DNA of 64,000 bases, taken from contig JAIDCJ010000010.1 in NCBI GenBank assembly GCA_029055875.1, forward strand, positions 1 to 64,000, read 5' to 3'. The position numbers and the translations under genes are program-made. Origin of the DNA: Clostridia bacterium. GTDB taxonomy: Bacteria; Bacillota; Clostridia; Christensenellales; Borkfalkiaceae. How positions within the stretch are numbered: position 1 is the first letter of the stretch; the number at the start of each line of letters is the position of its first letter. A model generated the notes under the pieces. The model was not told the DNA's origin, searched no databases, and saw nothing but the letters and a program-made list of their open reading frames with translations. Shown piece by piece: positions 26,847-35,886 of this stretch.

Positions 26847-28730
26847 ATGAAAAAGACTTGGAAAAAAATTGCGGCAATCGTTGCCGCGGCTTGTCTTGCG
26901 CTTTGCGGGCTGATTTTGGCGGCGTGCGGGGACGGCGACAAGCAAGACGATTATAGCGTTACGCTCGCCTTCCAGAGCGGGAGAGTCGTGCCCGACGCCA
27001 AAGTAATTTTCACGCCCGAAGCCGAAGGCAAGGAAACGAAAACGGTAGAAGCCGTGACGGACGAAGAAGGCAAATGTACCGTTCGGCTCTATACGGATAT
27101 AGATTATTCGGTTGCGGCGGATAACCTGCCCGAAGACTTCATTCTGCAAACGAAGAAGATTCACACGACGAAGGGAGAGGAGATTCAGCTGAAAATCGTT
27201 CTTCCCGAAGAGTATTCGTTTGCAGTAACGGGCCCTGCGGGCGCGGATCTTTCAAACATTACGGTGTCCTACAGCGCAACCGTTGACGGCGAGAGAAAGC
27301 CGCTCGGGCAAACGGGCGAAGACGGCAAGCTCATTGCAAGAATGGAACCTGTGAACGGTTACGCGTTTATCACGCCGCCCGAAGGCTACGTCTATAACGA
27401 GTTCTACGGCTCGAATTCAAACTGCCCCTATAAGATGTCCTCGGTGAAACCGGAAAAAATTACGTTCGAGCTCATCTCGCATGAAAAGCTTACGCTGGAG
27501 AATGCGATCTCAAGCGAAGAAATCAATGCCTTCCAGCAAGCAACGGGGAACACGGTATTGGGGAATATGATGAAAAGCAGTATCCGCAAGGCGTATTCTT
27601 TCAGCAAGACGTCCGCCGAGGCGCATACGGTTTACTCTTTTGAGGCAAAGGAAGCGGGCGACTATTGGGTGTTCGTCAACTATAAGCACAAGGACGACGC
27701 GGAAGAAGGTGACGCAAACGAAGTCGCAACGGATAAGGTTGATTTTGTTTTTTCCGTATCGAATAGTCTGAATCTGGACCCGAAAAGCGCGCTCAATTCT
27801 ATCAGCGGTTCGTTCAGCCACTTTTCCGTTGTTTGCGAAGAGGGTGCAACCTATTACCTCAACGTAAATGCGGATACGACGGAGCAGGAGCTTCAATTTC
27901 TAATCGTTTCACCCGAGGAGAGAAATGAAACGCTCGTTACGGCGGAGGGCGACGTAACCCTTTCCGTTCTTGAAAATATTCCTGCGGAAATCAGATTCAC
28001 GCCGAGCGTTGCGGGCGAATACACGTTCACTACCGATAGCAACGTGAAAATCGAGGTCATCTCCAACGGCTACACGGGCGAAACTTCCGTAGACGGCACG
28101 ATTAAAATCGAAGTAACGTCGGGCCATCTCTATTACGGCGACGGAACGCCCAGCCACATTACGTGGTACTTGCGCTTTACGGCTTTGGGCGAGAACCCCG
28201 TTTATCCCTTGAACGTCACCGTGCACGTTACGAGAGAAAATATCATCGAGTACACGTTGCAGGTTCGGGTGGTAGAGGTAACCGAGACGCTCACGAAATA
28301 TGAAGACCAGACGGGCACGCTCACCGCAATCGGCGTAAACAACACGACCGGACAGGTCGTGAGGGGCGACGACGGATACTGGCATTACGGCGATAAAGAC
28401 GGCGCCGTGGTGGTCGTTCAGTTGAAGGGCAACATTCCCGTATTCTATCCCGAAACCAAATTCGAGGACGTTGACAAGGAAAGAGACTTTTTCAGATTCC
28501 TTGTCGGTACGGACGAGGAAAAGCACGTTTATCTCCACGACGACTATACGCAGCTCTTCCACACCTATACGGAATACGTCAACAAGGACGGTATGTATCG
28601 GCTCACCGACGAGCTTGCCGCGCTCTTAAAATTAGTAGCAAAGCAAAACGAGCCGTTCTTCAAAACCTGTGTAAGCAATTACACCGCGGATAGCTTATGG
28701 CTCTTCTCTGCATTCTACTATGCAGAATAA
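26847..28730 (+). CDS. Large lipoprotein with N-terminal Cna-B-like domains
   Basis: A 627-residue lipoprotein (lipobox ILAAC). The first 100 mature residues repeat the pattern of the preceding small lipoprotein (YSVTLAFQSGRVVPDAKVIF, DEEGKCTVRLYTD), followed by a second such domain near 130-200. The middle (about 240-500) consists of beta-rich modules with phrases such as TVYSFEAKEAGDYWVFV and PAEIRFTPSVAGEYTFTT, similar to pre-peptidase-type beta-sandwiches. No catalytic motif was seen. It starts 15 bases behind the small lipoprotein and is followed by a strong terminator, ending this operon. Confidence 0.8.
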   Translation: MKKTWKKIAAIVAAACLALCGLILAACGDGDKQDDYSVTLAFQSGRVVPDAKVIFTPEAEGKETKTVEAVTDEEGKCTVRLYTDIDYSVAADNLPEDFILQTKKIHTTKGEEIQLKIVLPEEYSFAVTGPAGADLSNITVSYSATVDGERKPLGQTGEDGKLIARMEPVNGYAFITPPEGYVYNEFYGSNSNCPYKMSSVKPEKITFELISHEKLTLENAISSEEINAFQQATGNTVLGNMMKSSIRKAYSFSKTSAEAHTVYSFEAKEAGDYWVFVNYKHKDDAEEGDANEVATDKVDFVFSVSNSLNLDPKSALNSISGSFSHFSVVCEEGATYYLNVNADTTEQELQFLIVSPEERNETLVTAEGDVTLSVLENIPAEIRFTPSVAGEYTFTTDSNVKIEVISNGYTGETSVDGTIKIEVTSGHLYYGDGTPSHITWYLRFTALGENPVYPLNVTVHVTRENIIEYTLQVRVVEVTETLTKYEDQTGTLTAIGVNNTTGQVVRGDDGYWHYGDKDGAVVVVQLKGNIPVFYPETKFEDVDKERDFFRFLVGTDEEKHVYLHDDYTQLFHTYTEYVNKDGMYRLTDELAALLKLVAKQNEPFFKTCVSNYTADSLWLFSAFYYAE

Positions 28731-28739
28731 TTGAAAACG

Positions 28740-28771
28740 AAAAAAGGCGGGACGCAAGTCCCGTCTTTTTT
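28740..28771 (+). terminator. Rho-independent terminator
   Basis: Eight-bp GC-rich stem (28746-28753 with 28758-28765) with a GCAA loop, six A before and six T after, right behind the large lipoprotein gene. Confidence 0.9.
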
Positions 28772-28786
28772 GTTAAAAGGGATAGG

Positions 28787-28816
28787 TTGACAAACGTGAT
28801 ACCGCGGTGCTATAAT
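28787..28816 (+). promoter_or_regulatory. Promoter of the malic enzyme gene
   Basis: TTGACA (28787-28792), an 18-base spacer and TATAAT (28811-28816). The leader is only about 20 bases. Confidence 0.82.
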
Positions 28817-28842
28817 TTTTCACGAGGGTTACGGCAAAGAAT

Positions 28843-30018
28843 ATGAATTATAAGGAATTATCGTTAAAAAAACACGGGGAATGGAAGGGCAAAATCGAAA
28901 CGGTTTGCCGCGTTCCCGTAGACAGTAGGGAGGCGCTCTCCGTTGCCTACACGCCGGGCGTTGCCGAGCCGTGCATGGCAATTCATAAAGACAAAGAAAA
29001 ATCGTTCGAGCTCACCCGCCGCTGGAATACCGTTCCCGTCATTACGGACGGTACGGCGGTGTTGGGCCTCGGTGATATCGGGCCTGAAGCGGGTATGCCC
29101 GTCATGGAAGGAAAGTGCGCTCTCTTTAAGGCGTTCGGGGGCGTAGACGCTTTCCCGCTCTGCATCGGCTCCAAGGATACCGAAGAAATTATTAAAACAA
29201 TCAAGCTGTTGGCGGGTTCGTTCGGCGGCATCAATTTAGAGGATATTTCCGCGCCACGCTGTTTCGAGATTGAAACGCGGCTAAAGGCAGAGCTCGATAT
29301 TCCCGTATTCCACGACGACCAGCACGGTACGGCAATCGTTGTGGCGGCGGCGCTTCTGAACGCGCTCAAGCTGACGAAAAAGAAAATCGATGAAATCAGG
29401 CTTGTCATAAACGGCGCGGGGGCGGCGGGAATCGCAATCACGAAATTCCTTTTGAAGCTCGGCGTAAAGGACGTAACGCTTTGCGACAAACAAGGCATTA
29501 TCTGCAAGGGGAGCGAGTGGCTCAATTCCGCGCAGAAAGAGGTTGCCGAAATCACCAATCTTAAACGTATGAAGGGAACGCTTGCGGACGCCGTGAAGGG
29601 CGCGGACGTATTTATCGGCGTTTCGGGGCCGCATTGCGTTACCAAGGACATGGTAAAATCGATGGCGGAAAAACCCGTTTTATTTACCTGTGCCAATCCC
29701 GTTCCCGAAATAGACCCTGCGGATGCAAAGGAAGCAGGCGCGTTTATCGTGGGCACGGGCTCTTCGGAAAATCTCAATCAAATTAACAACGTTTTGGTAT
29801 TCCCCGGTTTATTCCGCGGCGCGTTGGACGTAAGGGCGACGACGGTAAATACGGAAATGATGATTGCGGCGGCGCACGGAATCGCGGGGTGCGTATCCGA
29901 AAAAGAGCTTTCCGTCGATTACATTCTTCCTTACGCGTTTGACAAAAAAGCGCACGATGCGGTAGCGAAAGCGGTGGCTGGGGCGGCGGTTAAAACGGGC
30001 GTCTCTAAGCAATTTTAA
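28843..30018 (+). CDS. NAD(P)-dependent malic enzyme
   Basis: A 391-residue bacterial-type malic enzyme that decarboxylates malate to pyruvate. Visible landmarks are VAYTPGVAEPC (34-44), the catalytic Tyr/Lys region around GLGDIGPEAGMPVMEGK (76-92), the metal-binding HDDQHGTA (157-164), the dinucleotide-binding NGAGAAGIA (190-198) and the CANPVPEI motif. The length is that of the short single-domain bacterial form, without the phosphotransacetylase-like extension. It appears to be a single-gene transcript with its own promoter. The ribosome site (GAGGG) is rather far from the ATG. Confidence 0.95.
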   Translation: MNYKELSLKKHGEWKGKIETVCRVPVDSREALSVAYTPGVAEPCMAIHKDKEKSFELTRRWNTVPVITDGTAVLGLGDIGPEAGMPVMEGKCALFKAFGGVDAFPLCIGSKDTEEIIKTIKLLAGSFGGINLEDISAPRCFEIETRLKAELDIPVFHDDQHGTAIVVAAALLNALKLTKKKIDEIRLVINGAGAAGIAITKFLLKLGVKDVTLCDKQGIICKGSEWLNSAQKEVAEITNLKRMKGTLADAVKGADVFIGVSGPHCVTKDMVKSMAEKPVLFTCANPVPEIDPADAKEAGAFIVGTGSSENLNQINNVLVFPGLFRGALDVRATTVNTEMMIAAAHGIAGCVSEKELSVDYILPYAFDKKAHDAVAKAVAGAAVKTGVSKQF

Positions 30019-30050
30019 GTGCGTTTGAGAAATAAATTTTCCGTTACCTA

Positions 30051-30079
30051 TTGAAATATCGGAAATTTCGTAATATAAT
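30051..30079 (+). promoter_or_regulatory. Promoter of the mgtC-like gene
   Basis: TTGAAA (30051-30056), a 17-base spacer and TATAAT (30074-30079), followed by AAGGGGA before the ATG at 30101. Confidence 0.78.
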
Positions 30080-30100
30080 AGTATCAACGAAGGGGAAAAT

Positions 30101-30775
30101 ATGTGGAGACTGTTACCGGACAATCTAATAGAGCTTGAGTACTTTCTCAGAATGCTCATTGCTATCGTTTTGGGTTTTGCAATCGGCTTAGAGCGCAAAA
30201 TCCGTTTCAAGGAAGCGGGTATGCGTACGCATACCATCGTTGCCGCAGGTGCGTGCCTGTTTATGATTATATCCAAATACGGATTCGACGATATCGATAA
30301 GAATTTCGACGTTGCACGCGTTGCGGCGCAGGTCGTTTCGGGCGTCGGCTTCCTCGGCGCGGGTATGATCATGTACCGCAAGCAGGCGGTGCACGGACTC
30401 ACCACGGCCGCGGGCGTGTGGATCACGGCGGGCGTAGGCATGGCGGTTGGTGCGGGTATGTATATCGTTGCGGCGTGTTCTACCGTGCTCATTATTGCGG
30501 TGCAGTGCATCATGCACATCAATCACGGGCTTTTCAAAAATAAGCATTACGTTCAACTGAAAGTGGTGTTCATTTATAAGACGGACGAAAGCGAGACGGT
30601 GAGAAGCGTGTTTGCGGCGGATCGGTATTTGAAGCTCGAATCCGAGAAGAAGGGCGACGATATTATCTTTACGGTGGTTCTCCGCACGGATAAGGTGCCC
30701 GACGATAAGTTTATTTTAAGCACGTTGCAGGAATATCCCTTTATCCTCTCGATTGAACGAATCGACGACGAGTAA
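30101..30775 (+). CDS. MgtC/SapB family membrane protein
   Basis: A 224-residue protein with four hydrophobic segments in the first 145 residues and a C-terminal soluble domain (about 148-224) of ACT-like size. Family signatures are visible: GLERKIRFKEAGMRTHTIVAAGACLFM (28-54), DVARVAAQVVSGVGFLGAGMI (69-89) and GLTTAAGVWITAGVGMAVG (99-117). MgtC proteins are linked to survival at low magnesium and to inhibition of membrane ATPase in pathogens. The role in commensal Clostridia is not known. It is a monocistronic unit with its own promoter and terminator. Confidence 0.93.
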   Translation: MWRLLPDNLIELEYFLRMLIAIVLGFAIGLERKIRFKEAGMRTHTIVAAGACLFMIISKYGFDDIDKNFDVARVAAQVVSGVGFLGAGMIMYRKQAVHGLTTAAGVWITAGVGMAVGAGMYIVAACSTVLIIAVQCIMHINHGLFKNKHYVQLKVVFIYKTDESETVRSVFAADRYLKLESEKKGDDIIFTVVLRTDKVPDDKFILSTLQEYPFILSIERIDDE

Positions 30776-30801
30776 TAACATTTGAAAATACAATAAAGAT
30801 G

Positions 30802-30835
30802 GAAGCCGTCTCCTAATGGAGACGGCTTCGCTTTT
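30802..30835 (+). terminator. Rho-independent terminator
   Basis: A perfect 12-bp stem (30802-30813 with 30818-30829) with a TAAT loop and a short T run, 27 bases behind the mgtC-like gene. Confidence 0.85.
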
Positions 30836-30916
30836 GACTTATTTGGTGAATATAAACGTAATCAAATCGAACTTGTAGGGCGGGAAAAAATTCCAAAAAA
30901 ATTTTTGGAAAAAGTA

Positions 30917-30945
30917 TTGACAAATATCGAAACGCGTGCTATATT
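30917..30945 (+). promoter_or_regulatory. Promoter of the starch utilisation locus
   Basis: TTGACA (30917-30922), a 17-base spacer and TATATT (30940-30945). It gives a leader of about 185 bases before the first lipoprotein gene. Confidence 0.8.
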
Positions 30946-30978
30946 GTTAATAGTTATAAAAGTTTGATAGATTTTAAC

Positions 30979-31030
30979 ATTATCCTTTTTTCGCGCAGTT
31001 TTTCTAAAAACGTGCGAAGGAAAGGGTAAT
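30979..31030 (+). promoter_or_regulatory. Long hairpin in the starch-locus leader
   Basis: The arms ATTATCCTTT (30979-30988) and AAAGGGTAAT (31021-31030) pair with one G-U, and an inner TCGCGC/GTGCGA helix with an A/U-rich top extends the structure. It may stabilise the mRNA or regulate it. It does not match a riboswitch class I know. Confidence 0.45.
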
Positions 31031-31047
31031 TAAATTTTCAAATCTTA

Positions 31048-31059
31048 TTAAACGGTTAA
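31048..31059 (+). promoter_or_regulatory. LacI-type operator core, copy 1
   Basis: TTAAACGGTTAA with central CG, as in LacI-family operators. An identical 12-mer stands at 32545-32556. The lacI-type gene of this locus is the natural candidate regulator. It lies downstream of the promoter, where a bound protein could act as a roadblock. Confidence 0.5.
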
Positions 31060-31136
31060 CTAAGTTGTTCAATGGAAAGCGGAAAAATTCGTTTTTTCAT
31101 CAAACATAAAAAAATTATTTTTAGTGAGGAAAAATT

Positions 31137-32474
31137 ATGGGAAAGAAGAAAGCCATTTTGGCAACACTTACCGCGGCGACGCTTGCGCTCGGTTGCGGTG
31201 CATTCGTTGCGTGCGGAGGACATACTCACACGTATTCGGACAAATGGGACAGCAATGCAGAGGGCCACTGGCACTCCGCTACCTGCGACGATTTGAAAGC
31301 AGGCGACAAAGACTATCAGAATGGCTATGCCGCACACGTTTGGGGTGACGATAACGAATGCGACGTCTGCCATTACATAAAGACGGAGCAGGGCGGCGAG
31401 CACACCCACAGCTATACGGAATGGGGCAAGAGTGATACCGAGCACTGGAAATATTGCGCGGACGATAACGAAATCGATGAAAGCACGAGAGCCGCACACA
31501 ATTATGTGGAAGGCAAGTGCGAGTGCGGCCAGGAAGACCCCAACGCAGGCGGCGGCGAGGAAACCCAAGAATATACCATTACGCTGGAAGTTGGCGATGG
31601 CACGCTTCCTGCGGGCGCTGCATTGACTTATACGACGGTGGGCGGCAAGCTCAACGTAACTCTTCCCGAAGCTGAAATTGCTACCGCGCACTGGTCTTTT
31701 GACAACTGGTACGATGCGGAAGAGGGCGGCAACGCAATCGTTGAGGCTACCACGGTATTCACCGAGGACACCACGATTTATGCAAGATACGTGCGTGACA
31801 CCGGCTTGTGGGTAGGCGATACCTTCCTTCAAGCGTTAGAGGTAAATACCGGTTGCACCGACCACCTGCAATATTGGATCAATGGTCGTGCTATCGAATT
31901 GGAGAAGGACACCGTAGTATCTGCATACGTTGACGGCGAGCTTATGGAATACACCATATTCCAGAGCAGTAGCTGCATCGTAGTTCCTGAGTCTTCCGCA
32001 CGCGTTACCTCGGTTACCGTATCGGAAGATGCAAACTTTACCGCAATTTTCCTTAACAAATGGGGCGAAGGTAACTGGCAGATGGAATATACGGGCGCAC
32101 CTCTCCACGTTGAGGGAGCAGATGAAATTCCCGATGGCTGCGAGGCTATTACGCTCAAATTCTCCAACGGCGACGTAACCCTTTATATTATCAATAAGTC
32201 GGGTGAGGGTATCAATTCCACAAATGCTTCCACCATTCAAATCCATGCTTGGCAGCCCGAGAATGTCTATGGCGACTGGGCAAAGAATCCTACGTTGGAC
32301 GACGCCGACGCATTGGATTTGTCTGCAACGACTGCATTAAAGTCTGGCGTAACATTCATGTTCCATTGGAGCGGTGGACAGTCGGGCAATATCAGCAACA
32401 TTGAAGTTGGTAAGGCGTTTATCGTTGACTTGCGCGACGATTCCACCAAGTTATTCACGGGTAACGCGCAATAA
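31137..32474 (+). CDS. His/Cys-rich lipoprotein at the head of the starch locus
   Basis: A 445-residue lipoprotein (lipobox AFVAC). Residues 28-135 contain repeated His and Cys clusters (HTHTYSDKW, GHWHSATC, CDVCHYIK, HTHSYTEWG, EHWKYCAD, CECGQ) that look like small metal-binding knots and are often seen in clostridial surface proteins. An InlB-type repeat follows (WSFDNWYDAEEGG, TIYARY; about 185-225). The C-terminal 220 residues are beta-rich with aromatic residues (IQIHAWQPENVYGDW), which could bind carbohydrate. It is transcribed from the locus promoter and separated from the amylase gene by a hairpin, so it may be made in excess. A starch-binding role is inference. Confidence 0.75.
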   Translation: MGKKKAILATLTAATLALGCGAFVACGGHTHTYSDKWDSNAEGHWHSATCDDLKAGDKDYQNGYAAHVWGDDNECDVCHYIKTEQGGEHTHSYTEWGKSDTEHWKYCADDNEIDESTRAAHNYVEGKCECGQEDPNAGGGEETQEYTITLEVGDGTLPAGAALTYTTVGGKLNVTLPEAEIATAHWSFDNWYDAEEGGNAIVEATTVFTEDTTIYARYVRDTGLWVGDTFLQALEVNTGCTDHLQYWINGRAIELEKDTVVSAYVDGELMEYTIFQSSSCIVVPESSARVTSVTVSEDANFTAIFLNKWGEGNWQMEYTGAPLHVEGADEIPDGCEAITLKFSNGDVTLYIINKSGEGINSTNASTIQIHAWQPENVYGDWAKNPTLDDADALDLSATTALKSGVTFMFHWSGGQSGNISNIEVGKAFIVDLRDDSTKLFTGNAQ

Positions 32475-32500
32475 TTTTGCAACAAATTTATCGAAATGAA

Positions 32501-32543
32501 AACTTTACGGGCTATATTTTAGCCCGTAAAGTTAAACTTTTTT
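32501..32543 (+). terminator. Hairpin with T tract between lipoprotein and amylase genes
   Basis: A 14-bp perfect stem (32501-32514 with 32520-32533) is followed four bases later by six T. The downstream genes have no clear promoter of their own, so this may be a partial terminator or a processing and stability element that lowers expression of the rest. Confidence 0.7.
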
Positions 32544-32544
32544 G

Positions 32545-32556
32545 TTAAACGGTTAA
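32545..32556 (+). promoter_or_regulatory. LacI-type operator core, copy 2
   Basis: The same 12-mer TTAAACGGTTAA as at 31048-31059, here between the hairpin and the amylase start codon at 32577. Confidence 0.5.
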
Positions 32557-32576
32557 TAGAAAATTGGGAGGATCTT

Positions 32577-34958
32577 ATGAAAAGGAAAAGCATTCTTTGC
32601 GTTTTCGTTGCGCTTATTATGCTGCTGGGCTGTGTGCTTGCGGCGTGCGGAAGAACGCCGTACGTGCCCGATAGCGAAACGGCGCAGAAGTACGAAGAAA
32701 ATTTGAACTGGGGGAAAGCAGGACACTTATACGTGCACTACCTGCGCGGGAACCATTCCGAATCCGAGCAGGGGAGAGAGAATTCCTCGAAGGCTCCCGA
32801 TTATTCCGAGCAAATTAATTCCCGCGTCTACGGCGACTGGGGGCTTTGGGTTTGGGAATACTTCCCCACCAACAGCGAGGGCAGAGCCTTCTACCCCATG
32901 AAGATAGACGAATCGGGCGCGGTGTACGATATCGACCTCACCGCCACCTATAACGACGCGGGCTGGGACGAGGTAACGCGCAACAACAAAGGGCTTGAAA
33001 TTACCTACGGCAATGCACTCCGTTTGGGCATTCAGGTCTATTCGCAAAGCAGCCGTGTTAACGGCGAGGGCTTCTGGGTAAACGACGGCGGCGACGTGTA
33101 TATCGTTCTCGACGAAGCAAAGCGCGACAAAGGCGACTATCATTGGTTCGTCCGTCAGGGTGACGTGCAGGAGGGTTCGCCTGCCTTCTCGGGCGCAGAG
33201 GTTTACGACCCGTACGAGGGGCTCGAAGCCGGTTCGGCAATCACGAAGTACGACGTGGTTTCCAACAAGGGCAACAATAACGTTTACAAACAGCAAGCGG
33301 TTGCCGAGGGTTGGGAAGAAAACAGCGTAGGATATCAAATCTTCATTGCTTCGTTTGCAGACGGCAACGGCGACGGCATGGGCGATTTGCGCGGCGTTAT
33401 CAACAATCTCGACTATCTCGAAGAGCTCGGCGTAGATACGCTTTGGCTCACGCCGTTCCAGCACTCCAACTCCTATCACGGTTACGACATTATGGACTAC
33501 TTCACGGTAGACCCCCGCTTCGGAACCATTGAAGATTACCGCGAGCTTTTATACAAGGCGCACGCAAAGGGCATGAAGGTGGTTATGGACTTCGTTCTCA
33601 ACCATACCTCGCCTTCCAACCCTTGGTTCGTGAAATCGCAGAAGCTCGTAAAAGAAACGGTAACGCTTCCCGACGGCACCACGAAGGAAATCGATTACCG
33701 TAACTTCTACACCTGGCAGAACGAAGAATACGTTCAAAGCCTTAAAGACCCTATGGCGAAAGCGCAATGGTTTAAGGATGCGAACGGCTACTATTACTAT
33801 TCGAGCTTCGGCTCTTCCATGCCCGAGCTCAACTTCGATAATCAGGCAACGCGCGACGCAATCTTAGAGGTTGCGCTCTACTGGATGAGCTTCGGGTTAG
33901 ACGGCTTCCGTCTTGACGCGGTGAAGCACATTTATATGGCAAACGAGAGCCGCGACCGCTCCGACTGGGTGGTTTCGGATAGAGGCGCAACGGGCGATTA
34001 CTCCTTCGATATGAACAAGGACGCGCACTTCTTTATGGAGTTCAACGCGAAGCTCAAAGCAAGCTACCCGAACGCGATTCTCGTCGGCGAAAACTTCAAC
34101 GGCGATCCCAGCAAGCTTGCGGGCCTCTACGGCGGTATGGATTCGCAGTTTAACTTCAACTGGTATTACGATACGACCTCCCGCCTCAACGAGATCGCAA
34201 ACGGCGGCGAGGCGGCGGCGGGGATCCTCAATAAATACGCGGCGGCACAGGCAAGCTTCTCGGAGTTCCGCACCGATTATATCGACGGCGTATTCACTTC
34301 CAATCACGACGTACAGCGCGCCCGCGATAAGTTATACCTCACGGACGCAGGCGTTCCGCTCGATACGCAAAGCGGCAGTGCGGCGTGGAATCAGTCCGAA
34401 TACCTTGCAAAGCTTTGGGCGGGCATGAGCCTCACCATTCCCGGCATTACCTGGATCTATAACGGCGACGAAATCGGTATGTTCGGCACGAAGCGGGATA
34501 ACCCCGCAGCAGACGGCGCGGGACACGAGGACAGATGGTACCGTCAGCCCATGAAGTGGTCGAAAGAGCTTTTAGACAGCAGCAATAACTGCCGCTACGT
34601 TATGGGCTTCAACAACTACTATATGGAATGGGACGATCTGAACAAGCAGCTCGACGGCGTTCAAGAACAGCGCAATGATCCGAACTCGATTTTCAACGTT
34701 TATAAATCGATTATCAAAATCCGCAAAGAGAACCCCGTGCTTGCAAGGGGTAAGGTGGTTTCCCACACCGAAGGCGGCAACGTTGTTTGCTATTCGGTTA
34801 CGGACGGCACGAGCGAAATTCTCGTTTACGTGAATGCAGCAACGGAAGCCGCGGAGGCAACCTACGCGCTTCCCGCAGAGGCAACGCTTCTCTACGGCGC
34901 GGGATTAAGCGGAAAGTCGGTGCCTGCTACGTCTATTCAGATTTACAAGGTGAAATAA
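32577..34958 (+). CDS. Surface GH13 alpha-amylase/pullulanase-like lipoprotein
   Basis: A 793-residue lipoprotein (lipobox VLAAC). Residues about 50-210 form a pullulanase-type starch-binding module (LYVHYLRGN, YGDWGLWVWEYF, YHWFVRQGD). The GH13 barrel begins with VGYQIFIASFADGNGDGMGD (near 255). The catalytic residues are Asp447 (GFRLDAVKH), Glu505 (VGENFNG) and Asp578 (TSNHDVQR), with the conserved DFVLNHTS region before them. It would cut starch or related alpha-glucans at the cell surface and feed the importer encoded downstream. It is a paralogue of the amylase at 46315. GGAGG precedes the ATG. Confidence 0.94.
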   Translation: MKRKSILCVFVALIMLLGCVLAACGRTPYVPDSETAQKYEENLNWGKAGHLYVHYLRGNHSESEQGRENSSKAPDYSEQINSRVYGDWGLWVWEYFPTNSEGRAFYPMKIDESGAVYDIDLTATYNDAGWDEVTRNNKGLEITYGNALRLGIQVYSQSSRVNGEGFWVNDGGDVYIVLDEAKRDKGDYHWFVRQGDVQEGSPAFSGAEVYDPYEGLEAGSAITKYDVVSNKGNNNVYKQQAVAEGWEENSVGYQIFIASFADGNGDGMGDLRGVINNLDYLEELGVDTLWLTPFQHSNSYHGYDIMDYFTVDPRFGTIEDYRELLYKAHAKGMKVVMDFVLNHTSPSNPWFVKSQKLVKETVTLPDGTTKEIDYRNFYTWQNEEYVQSLKDPMAKAQWFKDANGYYYYSSFGSSMPELNFDNQATRDAILEVALYWMSFGLDGFRLDAVKHIYMANESRDRSDWVVSDRGATGDYSFDMNKDAHFFMEFNAKLKASYPNAILVGENFNGDPSKLAGLYGGMDSQFNFNWYYDTTSRLNEIANGGEAAAGILNKYAAAQASFSEFRTDYIDGVFTSNHDVQRARDKLYLTDAGVPLDTQSGSAAWNQSEYLAKLWAGMSLTIPGITWIYNGDEIGMFGTKRDNPAADGAGHEDRWYRQPMKWSKELLDSSNNCRYVMGFNNYYMEWDDLNKQLDGVQEQRNDPNSIFNVYKSIIKIRKENPVLARGKVVSHTEGGNVVCYSVTDGTSEILVYVNAATEAAEATYALPAEATLLYGAGLSGKSVPATSIQIYKVK

Positions 34959-34971
34959 GGAGGGGACGGAT

Positions 34972-35847
34972 ATGAAAAAGATTTTAACTCTCGCGCTTGC
35001 GGGCATTATGACGCTTGGCGGCGCGGCGGCACTTACGGCGTGCAATAAACCTACGACTTATACGCTCTATCTGGTTCCCGGTACCTACGTGCAGGAAGGC
35101 GCGCAGGTGGAAAATACGCTCAGCGACAAGAGTGCGAAAAAGCTCACCGAAGCCGAGTGCGAAGAGCTCCATCTCGATAACGTTTATCAATGCTCGCTTG
35201 CAAAGGGAAAAACGCTTCCCGTGCCCGCAAGCACAAGGACGGACGAGGACGGAAACGCCTATACCTTCAACGGCTGGTGGACGATCGTTGATGCAACCGT
35301 AACCTATTTTGAAACGATGCCCGTAGTCAACGAAACGACTTATCTCTACGCCGACTGGCGCGCGGATCTTTCGCAGCGCAAAGACCCCGTCATTCCCGAC
35401 GGCGGCGAAGAGGTGGAACCCAACCACTATATGCTCGTTCAGCGCGGCGGGGTAGGCGAGCCGGAGAGAATTACGCTCCGCAAAGCGTACACGGATATGA
35501 TGTCCGCAGAAATGCTCGGGTATCTCTATCCCGTGGAACTCGTTGCCGAGGGCTTCGAGCTCACCCCGGGCGATATTATCACCGTTTATACCACGGGCTT
35601 GACCGACGACGAGGATGCGGTGATTGCGCCGCTCCGTTCCCCCACGACCAACAGGGGCACCATTCAGCTTGAAAAAAGCGGCGAAAAACCGGTCGATACG
35701 GCGAACTACCTCTCGGCAGACGGCGGTTCAAGCAGAAGAACTCCTTCCATGACCTACATTGCGGAAGAGAGCGGTATCTATAACATCTACATTAAGTTCT
35801 TCTCCAAGGGAAATACGATGGCGGTGTATATGGAGCCGAAGGTGTAA
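34972..35847 (+). CDS. Small lipoprotein of the starch locus
   Basis: A 291-residue lipoprotein (lipobox ALTAC) that starts 13 bases behind the amylase gene with a good GGAGG site. The N-terminal half shows a degenerate InlB-type repeat (TFNGWWTIVDATVTYFE, TYLYADWRAD). The C-terminal half (about 150-290) is a beta-rich domain ending in SGIYNIYIKFFSKGNTMAVYME, which is reminiscent of CBM-like beta-sandwiches. A role in holding alpha-glucans at the cell surface is suggested by position only. I do not recognise a defined family. Confidence 0.72.
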   Translation: MKKILTLALAGIMTLGGAAALTACNKPTTYTLYLVPGTYVQEGAQVENTLSDKSAKKLTEAECEELHLDNVYQCSLAKGKTLPVPASTRTDEDGNAYTFNGWWTIVDATVTYFETMPVVNETTYLYADWRADLSQRKDPVIPDGGEEVEPNHYMLVQRGGVGEPERITLRKAYTDMMSAEMLGYLYPVELVAEGFELTPGDIITVYTTGLTDDEDAVIAPLRSPTTNRGTIQLEKSGEKPVDTANYLSADGGSSRRTPSMTYIAEESGIYNIYIKFFSKGNTMAVYMEPKV

Positions 35848-35886
35848 CGGTTGAAGCTCAAAAAAGTCAGTTATTTTCCTCCATTT

